Shown: positions 1-7,031, counted from the stretch's first letter. The stretch is DNA of 17,361 bases from Synergistaceae bacterium (GCA_009776565.1 WRNQ01000019.1:1-17361), one strand, 5' to 3'. Notes: generated by a model from the sequence alone, not told the origin. Numbers and translations are program-made.

Positions 1-56
1 CCAGATCTTCCTCCCCCGCCGCCCAGACTCCCGCCGCCAGATCTTCCTCCCCCGCT
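1..56. repeat. 36-bp tandem repeat (about 1.5 copies visible)
   Basis: CCAGATCTTCCTCCCCCGC occurs at position 1 and again at position 37, giving a 36-bp period. The array continues beyond the window. On the minus strand the unit equals 12 codons of the partial gene there. Confidence 0.7.
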
Positions 57-103
57 GCTTCCTCCGCTTCGCGCCATTTAATCAGCCCCTTTTTATTAAG
101 CAT
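1..103 (-). CDS. Start of a protein with acidic 12-residue tandem repeats (partial)
   Basis: An open frame begins at the ATG whose complement is at 101-103 and runs off the left edge (34 codons). It reads MLNKKGLIKWREAEEAAG and then a 12-residue unit, EEDLAAGVWAAG, that starts to repeat. The 36-bp DNA period is an exact multiple of codons, which favours real coding. An in-frame stop lies a few codons upstream, so this ATG is the only available start, but no good Shine-Dalgarno sequence precedes it. No family is recognisable from this fragment. A non-coding repeat is the alternative. Confidence 0.4.
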   Translation of the reverse strand, partial: MLNKKGLIKWREAEEAAGEEDLAAGVWAAGEEDL

Positions 104-184
104 ATATACGTTGAAGTCATATTTTTAAACATTATGCTCCCAAAACAATTAGAATAGCAAGCGTTTCTCCTGCAAAACAAATGA

Positions 185-216
185 TTGACAAGCCACTTAT
201 CGGCATATAGTATAAT
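185..216 (+). promoter_or_regulatory. Possible orphan promoter upstream of a hairpin
   Basis: A perfect TTGACA lies at 185-190. Candidate -10 hexamers follow: TATAGT at 206-211 (spacer 15), TAGTAT at 208-213 (spacer 17) and TATAAT at 211-216 (spacer 20). No plus-strand gene follows directly. A transcript would begin just before the hairpin at 244-284. The 104-463 gap holds only this promoter, that hairpin and GC-rich sequence with no recognisable gene. Confidence 0.4.
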
Positions 217-243
217 CATGTTTTAAACACTTAGTATAGAGGA

Positions 244-284
244 AGAGAGCTGAAACCATTGTAAAATATCGGTTTCAGCTCTCT
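244..284. other. Perfect 14-bp inverted repeat, 13-base loop
   Basis: The left arm AGAGAGCTGAAACC at 244-257 is exactly complementary to 271-284, with a 13-base AT-rich loop. No T-run follows on either strand, so it is not a typical intrinsic terminator. It could be a leader or small-RNA stem downstream of the promoter at 185-216, or a leftover structure flanking the decayed transposase. Confidence 0.7.
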
Positions 285-463
285 CAAGATTCAAAATAAA
301 TGTAGCGCGGGACAGGTTTGTTAAAATATTTAATTGCGCTTCCCACATAATTACCACGCATACGCAGTGAGCCACGATTGATCGGCAGTTGCCTCGGCGC
401 TATTGACTGTGCGTCCCGCTCTTGTTGTGCGATGTCTCACGCCAGCGCCCTTCCTTTTCGCAC

Positions 464-895
464 TTAGCGCGTTATCTTTTTGATCGTCCCGTTCAATTCC
501 TTTGGCTCACAATTTTTTTTGTCAAGGCAAAGGCCAAAGGCCCCGTTTAAAGCCGCGCACACCTTACTTGCCTTGTAAGCGGTCGTGTAGTATATGTCTT
601 CAATATTTACGACGTTCATGTTCTGTAATGTCTGCAGGATGTTTAAGGTGGCAAAGTGCTCGCCGTACAAGTCCAATTTTATCTCCAACAAGCGGTGGAT
701 CAGCAGCGCCGTATAACATACCACGAAATGCGTTACGATCTTTTTCCTGTTCCGCAGGAATACCGGCCTTGCGTTAAAATTCGTCTTCAGTATGCGGAAG
801 CAGTCTTCTATTTTATATCGGCCTTCGTTGATGCCCAATATACGCCTTATGTACCCGTTTAAATTTGTGGCAATATAGCAACACGCTGGTGTTTC
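464..895 (-). pseudogene. IS1634-like transposase, C-terminal remnant
   Basis: The minus-strand frame opens just after a TGA (complement of 896-898). It reads CCYIATNLNGYIRR, then INEGRYKIEDCFRILK, then ARPVFLRNRKKIVTHF and LLIHRLLE. This pattern (ATNL, INxxRxxIExCFRxxKxxFxARPV, the conserved glutamate in the IEDCFR box) is typical of the C-terminal catalytic region of IS1634/IS4-type DDE transposases. Roughly 145 residues remain of an expected 450-600. The N-terminal two thirds and both terminal inverted repeats were not found, and no good start codon exists. It is a dead insertion-sequence fragment next to the TIR operon. Confidence 0.65.
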
Positions 896-970
896 TCATG
901 ACGATGTTGCCGCTGTGTTCAAACAGGTGCTCCAAGTAGCTTTCGTAGTTATCATTTATAGCGGGAGGAC

Positions 971-1072
971 ATGGCAATAGTTGAATCTAGATTCGGCACA
1001 TTATGCTACGGATGCAAGCATAAGGAGAAAATGTCCTGCGGCGGCTGTGTTCACATCGACAAACTTTTTTGA
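971..1072 (+). CDS. Possible 33-residue Cys-rich (C4, zinc-finger-like) microprotein
   Basis: ATG at 971 opens a 33-codon frame ending in TGA at 1070-1072. It contains LCYGCKHKEKMSCGGCVH, a CxxC-x7-CxxC arrangement that could bind one zinc ion. GGAGG (964-968) precedes the start, but only two bases separate it from the ATG, which is shorter than ideal. It lies about 160 bases before the TIR operon, upstream of that operon's predicted promoter. It may be a real microprotein, or chance coding in IS-flanking debris. No family is recognised. Confidence 0.35.
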   Translation: MAIVESRFGTLCYGCKHKEKMSCGGCVHIDKLF

Positions 1073-1160
1073 CCTGTGCATCACCAGTAAATGTAAAAAG
1101 AGAGTCGCATCACACTTTAGAGTATATATGTGAAAATAACTTTAAATTATTTCTGAATTA

Positions 1161-1189
1161 TTGTGGTTTTCAAATATTTATGATATAAG
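1161..1189 (+). promoter_or_regulatory. Predicted promoter of the TIR operon
   Basis: TTGTGG (1161-1166), a 17-base spacer and TATAAG (1184-1189) precede the TIR gene by about 40 bases in an AT-rich stretch. The -10 matches the sigma-70 consensus at five of six positions, the -35 at only three. Confidence 0.45.
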
Positions 1190-1230
1190 AGAACAGAAAA
1201 ACAATTATATCAAAGGGGATGACGACTGCC

Positions 1231-1770
1231 ATGAATTTGCCAAGTTACGATATTGCTATATCATACGCAAGTGAAGACAAAAGTATCGTTGATAGTGTAT
1301 ACCACTATTTACGCGGCGCCGGGTTTTCGGTCTTTTACGCTCCGGAATGTCAAGATGTTTTAGTCGGCGAACATCAGGATGTAATCTTTTCTCGGCTGTT
1401 TTCAGAGGAAGAACTCTATGCGGTTCTTTTCGTTTCTCAGGATTATATTAGCAAACCTGTACCTATGAAAGAAGCAAGCATATGCTTAACAAGCCAACGC
1501 TGTTCACATGTTATTCCAGTATACCTGGACGGAACTGAGTTGACCGGTTTAGACCCGGCAATCAACTATTTTCGATCAAACGAAGCTAGAGTAATAGCCC
1601 AGATGATCACTCAACGGGTTAAGTTAAATAAAAATCTAAAACAGGAACCCCCTGTTAGAGCTGTTCAACAACAAGAGAAAGCTTCTGTTTCTAAGACCAT
1701 AAATGTGCATGGAAATAATACTACAATAGCCGACAATATTACTACTACTAATTATACCATTAAGGTGTGA
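1231..1770 (+). CDS. TIR-domain protein with C-terminal amyloid-like motif
   Basis: Residues about 5-135 read as a bacterial TIR domain: YDIAISYASEDKS (strand A and the following loop), LRGAGFSVFYAPE, then LYAVLFVSQDYISKPVPMKEAS, where E81 sits at the usual catalytic glutamate position, and VIPVYLDG. Many bacterial TIR domains cleave NAD+ or make cyclic ADP-ribose signals; that activity is inferred here. After a Gln/Lys-rich linker, the last ~23 residues (INVHGNNTTIADNITTTNY) are a short Asn/Thr/Gly motif that also occurs in the next protein. An ATG at 1219 is in frame, but AAGGGG abuts it directly, so 1231 with a 12-base spacing is preferred. First gene of the operon; 18 bases separate it from the next. 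Confidence 0.85.
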   Translation: MNLPSYDIAISYASEDKSIVDSVYHYLRGAGFSVFYAPECQDVLVGEHQDVIFSRLFSEEELYAVLFVSQDYISKPVPMKEASICLTSQRCSHVIPVYLDGTELTGLDPAINYFRSNEARVIAQMITQRVKLNKNLKQEPPVRAVQQQEKASVSKTINVHGNNTTIADNITTTNYTIKV

Positions 1771-1788
1771 CGAGAGAGGTAATAAAGC

Positions 1789-3444
1789 ATGCTGGATTAT
1801 TTCAGCGCAAAAAACGATAAAATAAATAGCATTGACGATGGTAATAATGGCGAATCATCTCAGTCAGAAACCGCAACCGACACATTTCAATATCAGCCGC
1901 AGGAATCTCGGGGGGCTGGGAGATCTCGGGGATATGGAGAATCTCGGGGGGCTGGAGATTCTCAGGAATCCAGGGAAACTCAGGAAACACAGGAAACACA
2001 GGAACCTGGCGAGGAGCATTCACAAGCTAACCCATCATATGATAAGCAACGTATTAAGGATGAAAAAATAAATTATTATAAAAATACATCCGTCAATGGA
2101 AACCAAACACAAGTAGCCGATAATGTGAATAACACTTATTTCAATTTTAGTTCAAACATTGATTTTGAAGAGGTAGTAAAAAGGGTTATCGGCGTGGCGC
2201 CAATAGTTGCCAAAGAAAGCTTTGCTTTGCATGACCCAACCCAATTTGCCGCCTTTGGAGAACAATTCAAGGATAGTATCCATTTTGCGTATGCGATTTC
2301 GTTGAGCGTATTCAATTACATTCTGATCCGACAGGCGGACAACCTTATAAAAAGCCTAATGAATCATCTGCCTGTTATTGCAGACGAGGAGGGACGCGAG
2401 CGAGCTGATCGCAATACTCCATATCTCTCACTTCACAATGTGATGGGCGTCATTGGAGGGTGTGAGTTTGATACGCCGTATGGTTTGGCAATTGGGTTTT
2501 CAGAAAACACCTCCGGAGTTCTAAACAATATTTGGCGCCAATTTCCCTCACTTCGAGATCCCATAGTCATTTGGCTAATAGATATCTATTACACTCATAA
2601 AAGCGGAACAGAATTCGAAAACAGACAGATACTTAATGCTTTTGTCAAACTCATTATGCTGGATTTTGAAGATGCAAAAAGTAGGCTGTTTTTCCGATTG
2701 ATTAGTGATCCTGGCAATGTTTGGTTTATTTCGGCGGTCAGTTTGGAAATCTACAAGGACAGCGCTCTCCATGAGGAAATGGATAAACTTCTGTATCAGT
2801 GGGCGAAATCCGCCGATGATTATCTATGGGTAATACCATGTTTAGTATATTCTTTTACCATTTATGAGCAAGTGTATGAGAACAAGTTATATGATGTTCT
2901 TTATCCGCAGTTTAAGAGATCGAGTTTGTCAACAGCCGCTGCTATAGGGCCATTCCTTATAGAATCAAAACGCCTTCGTTGTGCTGTAGTCAGAGTGCTT
3001 GAGAAACGAATCACAGCAACTGAAAAAAGGTTGTCAAATACTGCTAAAACAACTATTGATACATACTTGGCACTTTTGAGATATGGCTATTTTTTAGTTA
3101 CACCTAAAAAGACAGCGCTGCCTATGGTAGCATGCGACAATAGCGAACAACTCAAACAGCTTAGACCTCTAATGGGGAAAATACTCTCAAACTACAATAT
3201 ACGGACGTCTCTTTTCTCAATATTGAGTGTATATTTAGAAGAAATATCAAAGTATAAGGTATCCACGTCAATCCGCAACGCATTGAATGCATATTTCCTT
3301 AATGCGGCATATGCGAACCCGCGCTTTTATAACGACATAATGCGATTTTTACATAATGAGAAAAATGCGATTGCATATGAAATCTATGCTTTCGTAGAAA
3401 GTAATAAAGGCAATATTCTGCAACAAAGGAGAATGATAAAATGA
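1789..3444 (+). CDS. Helical protein with disordered N-terminus and the same amyloid-like motif
   Basis: 551 residues. Residues 1-95 are low-complexity and polar, including six-residue repeats (SRGAGR, SRGYGE, SRGAGD, then TQETQE). Residues about 98-120 contain SVNGNQTQVADNVNNTYF, matching the tail of the preceding TIR protein at V-G-N-T-[IV]-A-D-N-[IV]. The remaining ~430 residues are predicted mostly alpha-helical with many aromatic residues (for example IVIWLIDIYYTHKSG, DDYLWVIPCLVYSF). I see no Walker motif, protease triad or other recognisable catalytic signature. AGAGAGG precedes the ATG. The gene overlaps the next by 4 bases (ATGA). The shared motif suggests it is the partner or sensor of the TIR effector. 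The helical domain is unassigned; a HEAT-like scaffold is one possibility. Confidence 0.8.
   Translation: MLDYFSAKNDKINSIDDGNNGESSQSETATDTFQYQPQESRGAGRSRGYGESRGAGDSQESRETQETQETQEPGEEHSQANPSYDKQRIKDEKINYYKNTSVNGNQTQVADNVNNTYFNFSSNIDFEEVVKRVIGVAPIVAKESFALHDPTQFAAFGEQFKDSIHFAYAISLSVFNYILIRQADNLIKSLMNHLPVIADEEGRERADRNTPYLSLHNVMGVIGGCEFDTPYGLAIGFSENTSGVLNNIWRQFPSLRDPIVIWLIDIYYTHKSGTEFENRQILNAFVKLIMLDFEDAKSRLFFRLISDPGNVWFISAVSLEIYKDSALHEEMDKLLYQWAKSADDYLWVIPCLVYSFTIYEQVYENKLYDVLYPQFKRSSLSTAAAIGPFLIESKRLRCAVVRVLEKRITATEKRLSNTAKTTIDTYLALLRYGYFLVTPKKTALPMVACDNSEQLKQLRPLMGKILSNYNIRTSLFSILSVYLEEISKYKVSTSIRNALNAYFLNAAYANPRFYNDIMRFLHNEKNAIAYEIYAFVESNKGNILQQRRMIK
1907..2010 (+). repeat. 18-bp in-frame tandem repeat inside the TIR-partner gene
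   Basis: Degenerate 18-bp units start at 1907, 1925, 1943, 1961 and 1979, with a partial sixth at 1997. The first is CTCGGGGGGCTGGGAGAT. Being six codons long they keep frame and encode a hydrophilic Ser/Arg/Gly- then Thr/Gln/Glu-rich linker. Confidence 0.8.
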
Positions 3445-4430
3445 GTTACTTCGACCCTATAATACAAGACATACCATATGAAAACGGGCTATTCCCGGTC
3501 ATACCACCAACAACGAACGGAATCGCAGTACTTCTAACTGACGGCAAAAACGCAGATGTGTTGGTTGACAACAAGTTGTCCGTCAGGCAGATTCGAAAAG
3601 GGAAGTATAGCCGGCAAGTGGAAATCTCAACACTTGTTCATTTGCTGGAAGTTGATTTCAGCGTACCAAGCAAAGATGATCCGTATAAATTCGAATTCAC
3701 AATTAAAGTTGACGTCCGGGTGGCGGATCCTATTGTGTTTTATCAATCGAAAGCCACAGATATTGTTGAATCAATGAGACAGAACTTTTCAGCCATTGTA
3801 CGGAGAAAAGCCAGCGACTATCCATTGAAGGACTATAAGGCGCTGGACAAGGATATTTTTGACAGATTGCATATAAACGGGAATGAAACAAATGATACAA
3901 ACACAGGTATCGCATACCGGGTCAAGGATGTTGAAACTTATCCTGATAAAGAAGGTATGGCGCGTATTCGTCGAATAACGGATCATGTTCTTAATGTTGA
4001 GGAAGAAAAGCACAAAGCAAGTATCAGTGAAAGTCTCATGGATTTCGATATGGAAAGTGCGATTATGGGTGATGTTGCTTCAGGCAAACGGTCATTGGCT
4101 AATGCGCTCCTTGAAATTGATAACTATAAAAGCGGACATATTGGAAGACAAATTGGTGATGCTCAAAAAATTGTGAATTTTTATAATAAACTTCGTGCAG
4201 ATGACAATATAACAGAATCTGAAACTGCTGAACTCGTTAACAAACTGCTCAACACACGTAAACTCACCGGAGAACTTCCGGAAAGAGCAGGAGGCGCTAA
4301 AGAAAAATCGAACATAAAAACAGAAGCAGATACAGAAGCAGATACAGAGGCAGATATAGAGGCAGAGGCAGAATCAGATACAATTACTATCGATTCCATT
4401 ATAGACGACTTATATGAAAAAGAGGAATAA
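3441..4430 (+). CDS. SPFH/Band-7-like protein with acidic tail
   Basis: 329 residues, no signal peptide or membrane helix. Residues about 20-195 resemble an SPFH (stomatin/prohibitin/flotillin/HflK) domain: an N-terminal beta-rich part (GIAVLLTDGK, VLVDNKLSVRQIRKG), then FTIKVDVRVADPIVFYQ, an amphipathic stretch with DIVESMRQNFSAIVRRK, and a closing GIAYRVKDVETYPD strand. SPFH proteins build oligomeric scaffolds on membranes. Residues 195-275 are helical and may form coiled coils. The tail has EADTEADTEADIEAEAE repeats and ends IDSIIDDLYEKEE, possibly a docking peptide. AAAGGAG (3425-3431) precedes the ATG, which overlaps the previous stop. Lacking its own anchor, it may rely on the membrane protein encoded next. 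The family call rests on pattern recognition only. Confidence 0.6.
   Translation: MSYFDPIIQDIPYENGLFPVIPPTTNGIAVLLTDGKNADVLVDNKLSVRQIRKGKYSRQVEISTLVHLLEVDFSVPSKDDPYKFEFTIKVDVRVADPIVFYQSKATDIVESMRQNFSAIVRRKASDYPLKDYKALDKDIFDRLHINGNETNDTNTGIAYRVKDVETYPDKEGMARIRRITDHVLNVEEEKHKASISESLMDFDMESAIMGDVASGKRSLANALLEIDNYKSGHIGRQIGDAQKIVNFYNKLRADDNITESETAELVNKLLNTRKLTGELPERAGGAKEKSNIKTEADTEADTEADIEAEAESDTITIDSIIDDLYEKEE
4320..4376 (+). repeat. 12-bp/6-bp acidic codon repeat in the SPFH-like gene
   Basis: GCAGATACAGAA-type 12-bp units (Ala-Asp-Thr-Glu) repeat and decay into GAGGCAGA-type 6-bp units. They stay in frame and make an acidic low-complexity tail. Confidence 0.75.
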
Positions 4431-4435
4431 TACTA

Positions 4436-5266
4436 ATGACAGATATATTGGTGAGAATAATGCAATGGCCACTCGCCGCGCGAGTAGCGCTGCTATTATT
4501 GGTAGTATGGTTTATCTGGTTAGTGTTTGGTAAACTATTGATCCGGGTCTTATCCATTGTGCCATTTTGTATTCAGTATATAATGCTTGCGCTATACATT
4601 CTTTTAGATTTCCCATTGAGCATGCTACATCACAAGTTTGCTGGCTTGTTTGCAAATATTGATATATCTTGGACTGGTATAATGAGAAACGCTTACGCCG
4701 TAACAAATTCCTGGTATAATAACTGGAAACGGCCCAAAAAGCGTTACAGCGCGGTAATGTTGCTTTTGCTAGGAATAGTTTTTATGTGGACTGTTTTGCC
4801 AAGTGCTATTGGACTCGAAGGCGCCATTATACATGGACCAAGGAATAGCTATATTCAAGTCGAGCAGTGGTTAGTGGGTGCACTATCTGACAGCCAAGTC
4901 TTGTTTAGCGATTTTTCTGATACGCTGACCCCTTTGGGCGCTCCGGACACATTGGCGCCCACAACGACTCCATCATCAGCGCCGCCAGCGACGCCACGGC
5001 AAACGCCTTCCCCAACACCCACGCCAACCCCAGAATTTATTGTTTCCGGATTGAGAACACGGCTAATCGTTCGTGACGAGCCCTCCGTGTCATCAGGGAA
5101 AACGTTGGCATATCTGGTCAATGGAGACGTTGTTTACGATCTTGGAGAAACCGAATGGGGAGATGTAGAAAATGGCAAGAGCGAGTCATGGCAAAAAATC
5201 GAGACCGCTGATGGTATAGTTGGGTGGGTTAGAGACAACTATCTAACAGCGATAAACAATGAATAA
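4436..5266 (+). CDS. Three-helix membrane protein with extracellular SH3b domain
   Basis: 276 residues. Hydrophobic segments lie at about 15-33, 38-58 and 105-122. A basic stretch KRPKKR (98-103) before the third helix places that side in the cytoplasm, so the C-terminal part should be outside. Residues 165-200 are a Pro/Thr-rich linker ending in a TPSPTPTPTPE run. Residues 205-270 match a bacterial SH3 (SH3b) domain: RLIVRDEPSVSSGKTLAYL, GDVVYDLGE, WQKI and the closing GWVRDNYL. SH3b domains often bind peptidoglycan or peptides at the cell surface. A purine-rich GAGGAATAA precedes the start, 5 bases after the previous stop. It probably anchors, and may sense for, the cytoplasmic TIR/SPFH partners; that role is inference. 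Confidence 0.75.
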   Translation: MTDILVRIMQWPLAARVALLLLVVWFIWLVFGKLLIRVLSIVPFCIQYIMLALYILLDFPLSMLHHKFAGLFANIDISWTGIMRNAYAVTNSWYNNWKRPKKRYSAVMLLLLGIVFMWTVLPSAIGLEGAIIHGPRNSYIQVEQWLVGALSDSQVLFSDFSDTLTPLGAPDTLAPTTTPSSAPPATPRQTPSPTPTPTPEFIVSGLRTRLIVRDEPSVSSGKTLAYLVNGDVVYDLGETEWGDVENGKSESWQKIETADGIVGWVRDNYLTAINNE

Positions 5267-5762
5267 GACAGACACGGTAGATTTATTTGACGGATGCAAC
5301 ACTGCTCACGTCTTCCCGCACCCAGCCATGCCGCCTGATGATAAGCACGATTTCGTTCCTAATTACGAATATGACCATAACGCGCCGGATTCGCACAACT
5401 ATAAATATTTCAAGATATACGAGTATGGGACAGTGAACGTGCTGGGCGAAGGGCCAATTGGCGGGACGGCTCAGTACAAGGCGCCGATGATTCCGGACGG
5501 TCGTCTTATCGCATTCGAGTTCCTGAACGAGCAGACACAGGAGATCAGGCTTGAACTCTGGGAAAACATAAATGGTGTACCGGGCAATTATCTCGGCCTT
5601 ATTTCCTGCGGCATAGCCCAAGGGCAATGGGGCGTACTGGGCGAAGAGCAATGGCATATGCACTCCACTGAGGAGGATGATATCGTCCCAGTTGCTAACT
5701 ATCTAATTTGGGACGGGCTTTACTGGGGGGGTCGAACAATGGATTACAAGTTTGGATTTTGA
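5259..5762 (+). CDS. Unrecognised 167-residue protein, last gene of the TIR operon
   Basis: The start overlaps the preceding stop by 8 bases and has no clear Shine-Dalgarno sequence, so translation is probably coupled. The protein is soluble, acidic and rich in Tyr, Trp and Gly, with stretches that look beta-stranded (GRLIAFEFLNEQTQ, IRLELWENINGVPGNYLG, NYLIWDGLYWGG). There is no signal peptide and no motif I can assign to a family. The position suggests a product working with the TIR/SPFH/SH3b proteins, perhaps a ligand-binding or immunity-type partner, but nothing in the sequence proves it. Confidence 0.7.
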   Translation: MNKTDTVDLFDGCNTAHVFPHPAMPPDDKHDFVPNYEYDHNAPDSHNYKYFKIYEYGTVNVLGEGPIGGTAQYKAPMIPDGRLIAFEFLNEQTQEIRLELWENINGVPGNYLGLISCGIAQGQWGVLGEEQWHMHSTEEDDIVPVANYLIWDGLYWGGRTMDYKFGF

Positions 5763-5791
5763 ATACAGCAATAATATATTTCGAATACCTA

Positions 5792-5820
5792 TTGACATGT
5801 TAAAATATGATTGTTATAGT
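5792..5820 (+). promoter_or_regulatory. Promoter of the LacI-type repressor
   Basis: TTGACA (5792-5797) is perfect, the spacer is 17 bases, and TATAGT (5815-5820) matches five of six positions. It lies about 100 bases before the repressor start and only 30 bases after the TIR operon ends. Confidence 0.8.
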
Positions 5821-5822
5821 TA

Positions 5823-5837
5823 TGGTACCGGTTGCAT
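5823..5837 (-). promoter_or_regulatory. cre-like LacI-family operator
   Basis: Read on the minus strand the site is ATGCAACCGGTACCA. It fits every specified position of the Firmicutes catabolite-response element WTGNAANCGNWWNCA. It starts 2 bases after the -10 hexamer and so covers the probable transcription start. Either CcpA or the LacI-type protein encoded just downstream could bind; LacI-family sites share this core. Confidence 0.65.
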
Positions 5838-5888
5838 AAAATATTGCACAACAGCTCATTAATTAGCTTTATTTATATGCGTCAGGTC

Positions 5889-5903
5889 GTGTATCGATTG
5901 CAT
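5889..5903 (-). promoter_or_regulatory. Second LacI-family operator-like site
   Basis: On the minus strand this is ATGCAATCGATACAC. It agrees with the cre-type consensus over the first 12 positions and fails at the last two. It shares CGRTTGCATAWA (plus strand) with the site at 5823-5837 and the one inside the amylase gene, and lies just before the repressor's ribosome binding site. Confidence 0.4.
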
Positions 5904-5921
5904 AAATGTTGGAGGTGTAGA

Positions 5922-6935
5922 ATGCCAAACATAAAAGAAATCGCAAAAGCTGCGGGAGTATCCACCTCGACTGTTTCCCGAGTGCTGAACAATAACCAGC
6001 TAATATCTCCGGAAACGCGTGAACATGTAATAAAAATCATACGCAAGCATAATTACGTGCCGAACGCGATGGCGCGAGGGTTGTCAACTCAAAAGGCTAA
6101 CACCGTGGCTTTACTGGTAAATATTGAAGATAGGGAATCTTTTGACAACATTTTTTTTCATAAGGTCATGTTTGGTATAGAAAACGTACTTTACAAAAAC
6201 GAACTCTCGCTTATCATCTCCAATTTGCAAGCACATGGCGACGGCAAAAATCGATTAACTAAGATGATACAGGGAAAGCAAATTCAAGGCATTATACTTC
6301 CGTCTTTTATTTTAACTCCCGAGTTGATCAAAATGCTAAAGACCATGAAATTCCCTTTTGTCGCATTGGGAGAACCCGAGAACACGGCGGCGTCGTTTGA
6401 CTGGGTAGATATAAATAACGCGCAAGGCGGACAACAGGCGGTACAGCACCTGATTGAATCAGGGTATAGGCGTATAGCTTTTTTGAACGGAAGCGCCCGA
6501 GAAGTGTTCAACCAAAACCGGCTTGCCGGATACCGGTCCATGTTGGCGCAAAAAGGCATGCCAGCGGACGAAGCGCTGATTGCCGATTGTGGCGCCAGTA
6601 AGGACAGCGCGTATGTCGCCATGTCCCGGTTACTTAATTTACCCTCTCCGCCCGACGCCGTCATATGTGTCAATAACGTTATAAGCATGGGCGCAATGAA
6701 AGCAATTGCGGAAAAGAACCTCAAGATACCAGGCGAAATAGGGATAATCAGTTTTGACAATTTTCCTATTGCGGAGCTTGTAGAGCCAAAGCTGACAACA
6801 GTTGACATAGATGTTTTCGAAATGGGCGCGGAAGCTGCAAAGCTGCTTCTGAGGCTAATGGAGAATCCGAATGCCCATCATCAGGTCAGTCTGATTTCAA
6901 CCTCCATACAAAGTAGGGAATCCACAAAGAAATAG
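5922..6935 (+). CDS. LacI/GalR-family sugar-responsive repressor
   Basis: 337 residues from the ATG at 5922, which has GGAGGTG (5911-5917) four bases upstream; a longer upstream reading (from 5832) lacks a ribosome binding site and would put extra residues before the normal N-terminus. Residues 1-25, MPNIKEIAKAAGVSTSTVSRVLNN (read MPNIKEIAKA then AGVSTSTVSRVLNN), form the helix-turn-helix, followed by the hinge helix PNAMARGLS. The rest is a periplasmic-binding-protein-like effector domain, with NTVALLVN, QGIILPSF, VDINNAQGG, RIAFLNG, NRLAGYRS, PDAVICVNN and GIISFDNFPIAELVEPKLTTVD in the usual order. It heads a maltodextrin locus, so it is probably its regulator, sensing a maltose-type sugar. 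Confidence 0.92.
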   Translation: MPNIKEIAKAAGVSTSTVSRVLNNNQLISPETREHVIKIIRKHNYVPNAMARGLSTQKANTVALLVNIEDRESFDNIFFHKVMFGIENVLYKNELSLIISNLQAHGDGKNRLTKMIQGKQIQGIILPSFILTPELIKMLKTMKFPFVALGEPENTAASFDWVDINNAQGGQQAVQHLIESGYRRIAFLNGSAREVFNQNRLAGYRSMLAQKGMPADEALIADCGASKDSAYVAMSRLLNLPSPPDAVICVNNVISMGAMKAIAEKNLKIPGEIGIISFDNFPIAELVEPKLTTVDIDVFEMGAEAAKLLLRLMENPNAHHQVSLISTSIQSRESTKK

Positions 6936-6950
6936 GGGGATGGAATCCCC
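6936..6950 (+). other. Small hairpin after the repressor gene
   Basis: GGGGAT, a 3-base GGA loop and ATCCCC directly follow the TAG stop. There is no T-run, so it is a weak terminator at best. It may protect the 3' end or partly separate the repressor from the downstream genes. Confidence 0.45.
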
Positions 6951-7031
6951 TCTCAACGCCGCGTAACCATACTTTTTAGTCATTACAGGAATTTTTCTTC
7001 CGAAGGGAAAAAAGAAAGAAAGGGTATAAAC

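Noticed and set aside
307..419. GCGGGAC / GTCCCGC as insertion-sequence terminal repeats
   Set aside because: Only 7 bp match, both lie on the same side of the transposase remnant, and no target-site duplication was seen.
502..777. Plus-strand open frame across the transposase remnant
   Set aside because: It is antisense to the recognisable transposase sequence and has no family likeness.
3873..3900. INGNETNDTN in the SPFH-like protein as a third copy of the amyloid-like motif
   Set aside because: It lacks the [IV]-ADN-[IV] second half and sits in a loop of the domain, so the likeness is probably chance.
4068..4094. Walker-A-like GDVASGKRSLANALL in the SPFH-like protein
   Set aside because: It resembles GxxxxGKS of GTPases, but arginine replaces the needed Ser/Thr, only about 110 residues follow, and no Walker B or NKxD motif is seen. 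The region also looks helical.
5832..5921. Longer N-terminus of the LacI-type repressor
   Set aside because: The family begins at the helix-turn-helix (MPNIKEIAKAAG), which has GGAGGTG just upstream; the extension would start within the operator.
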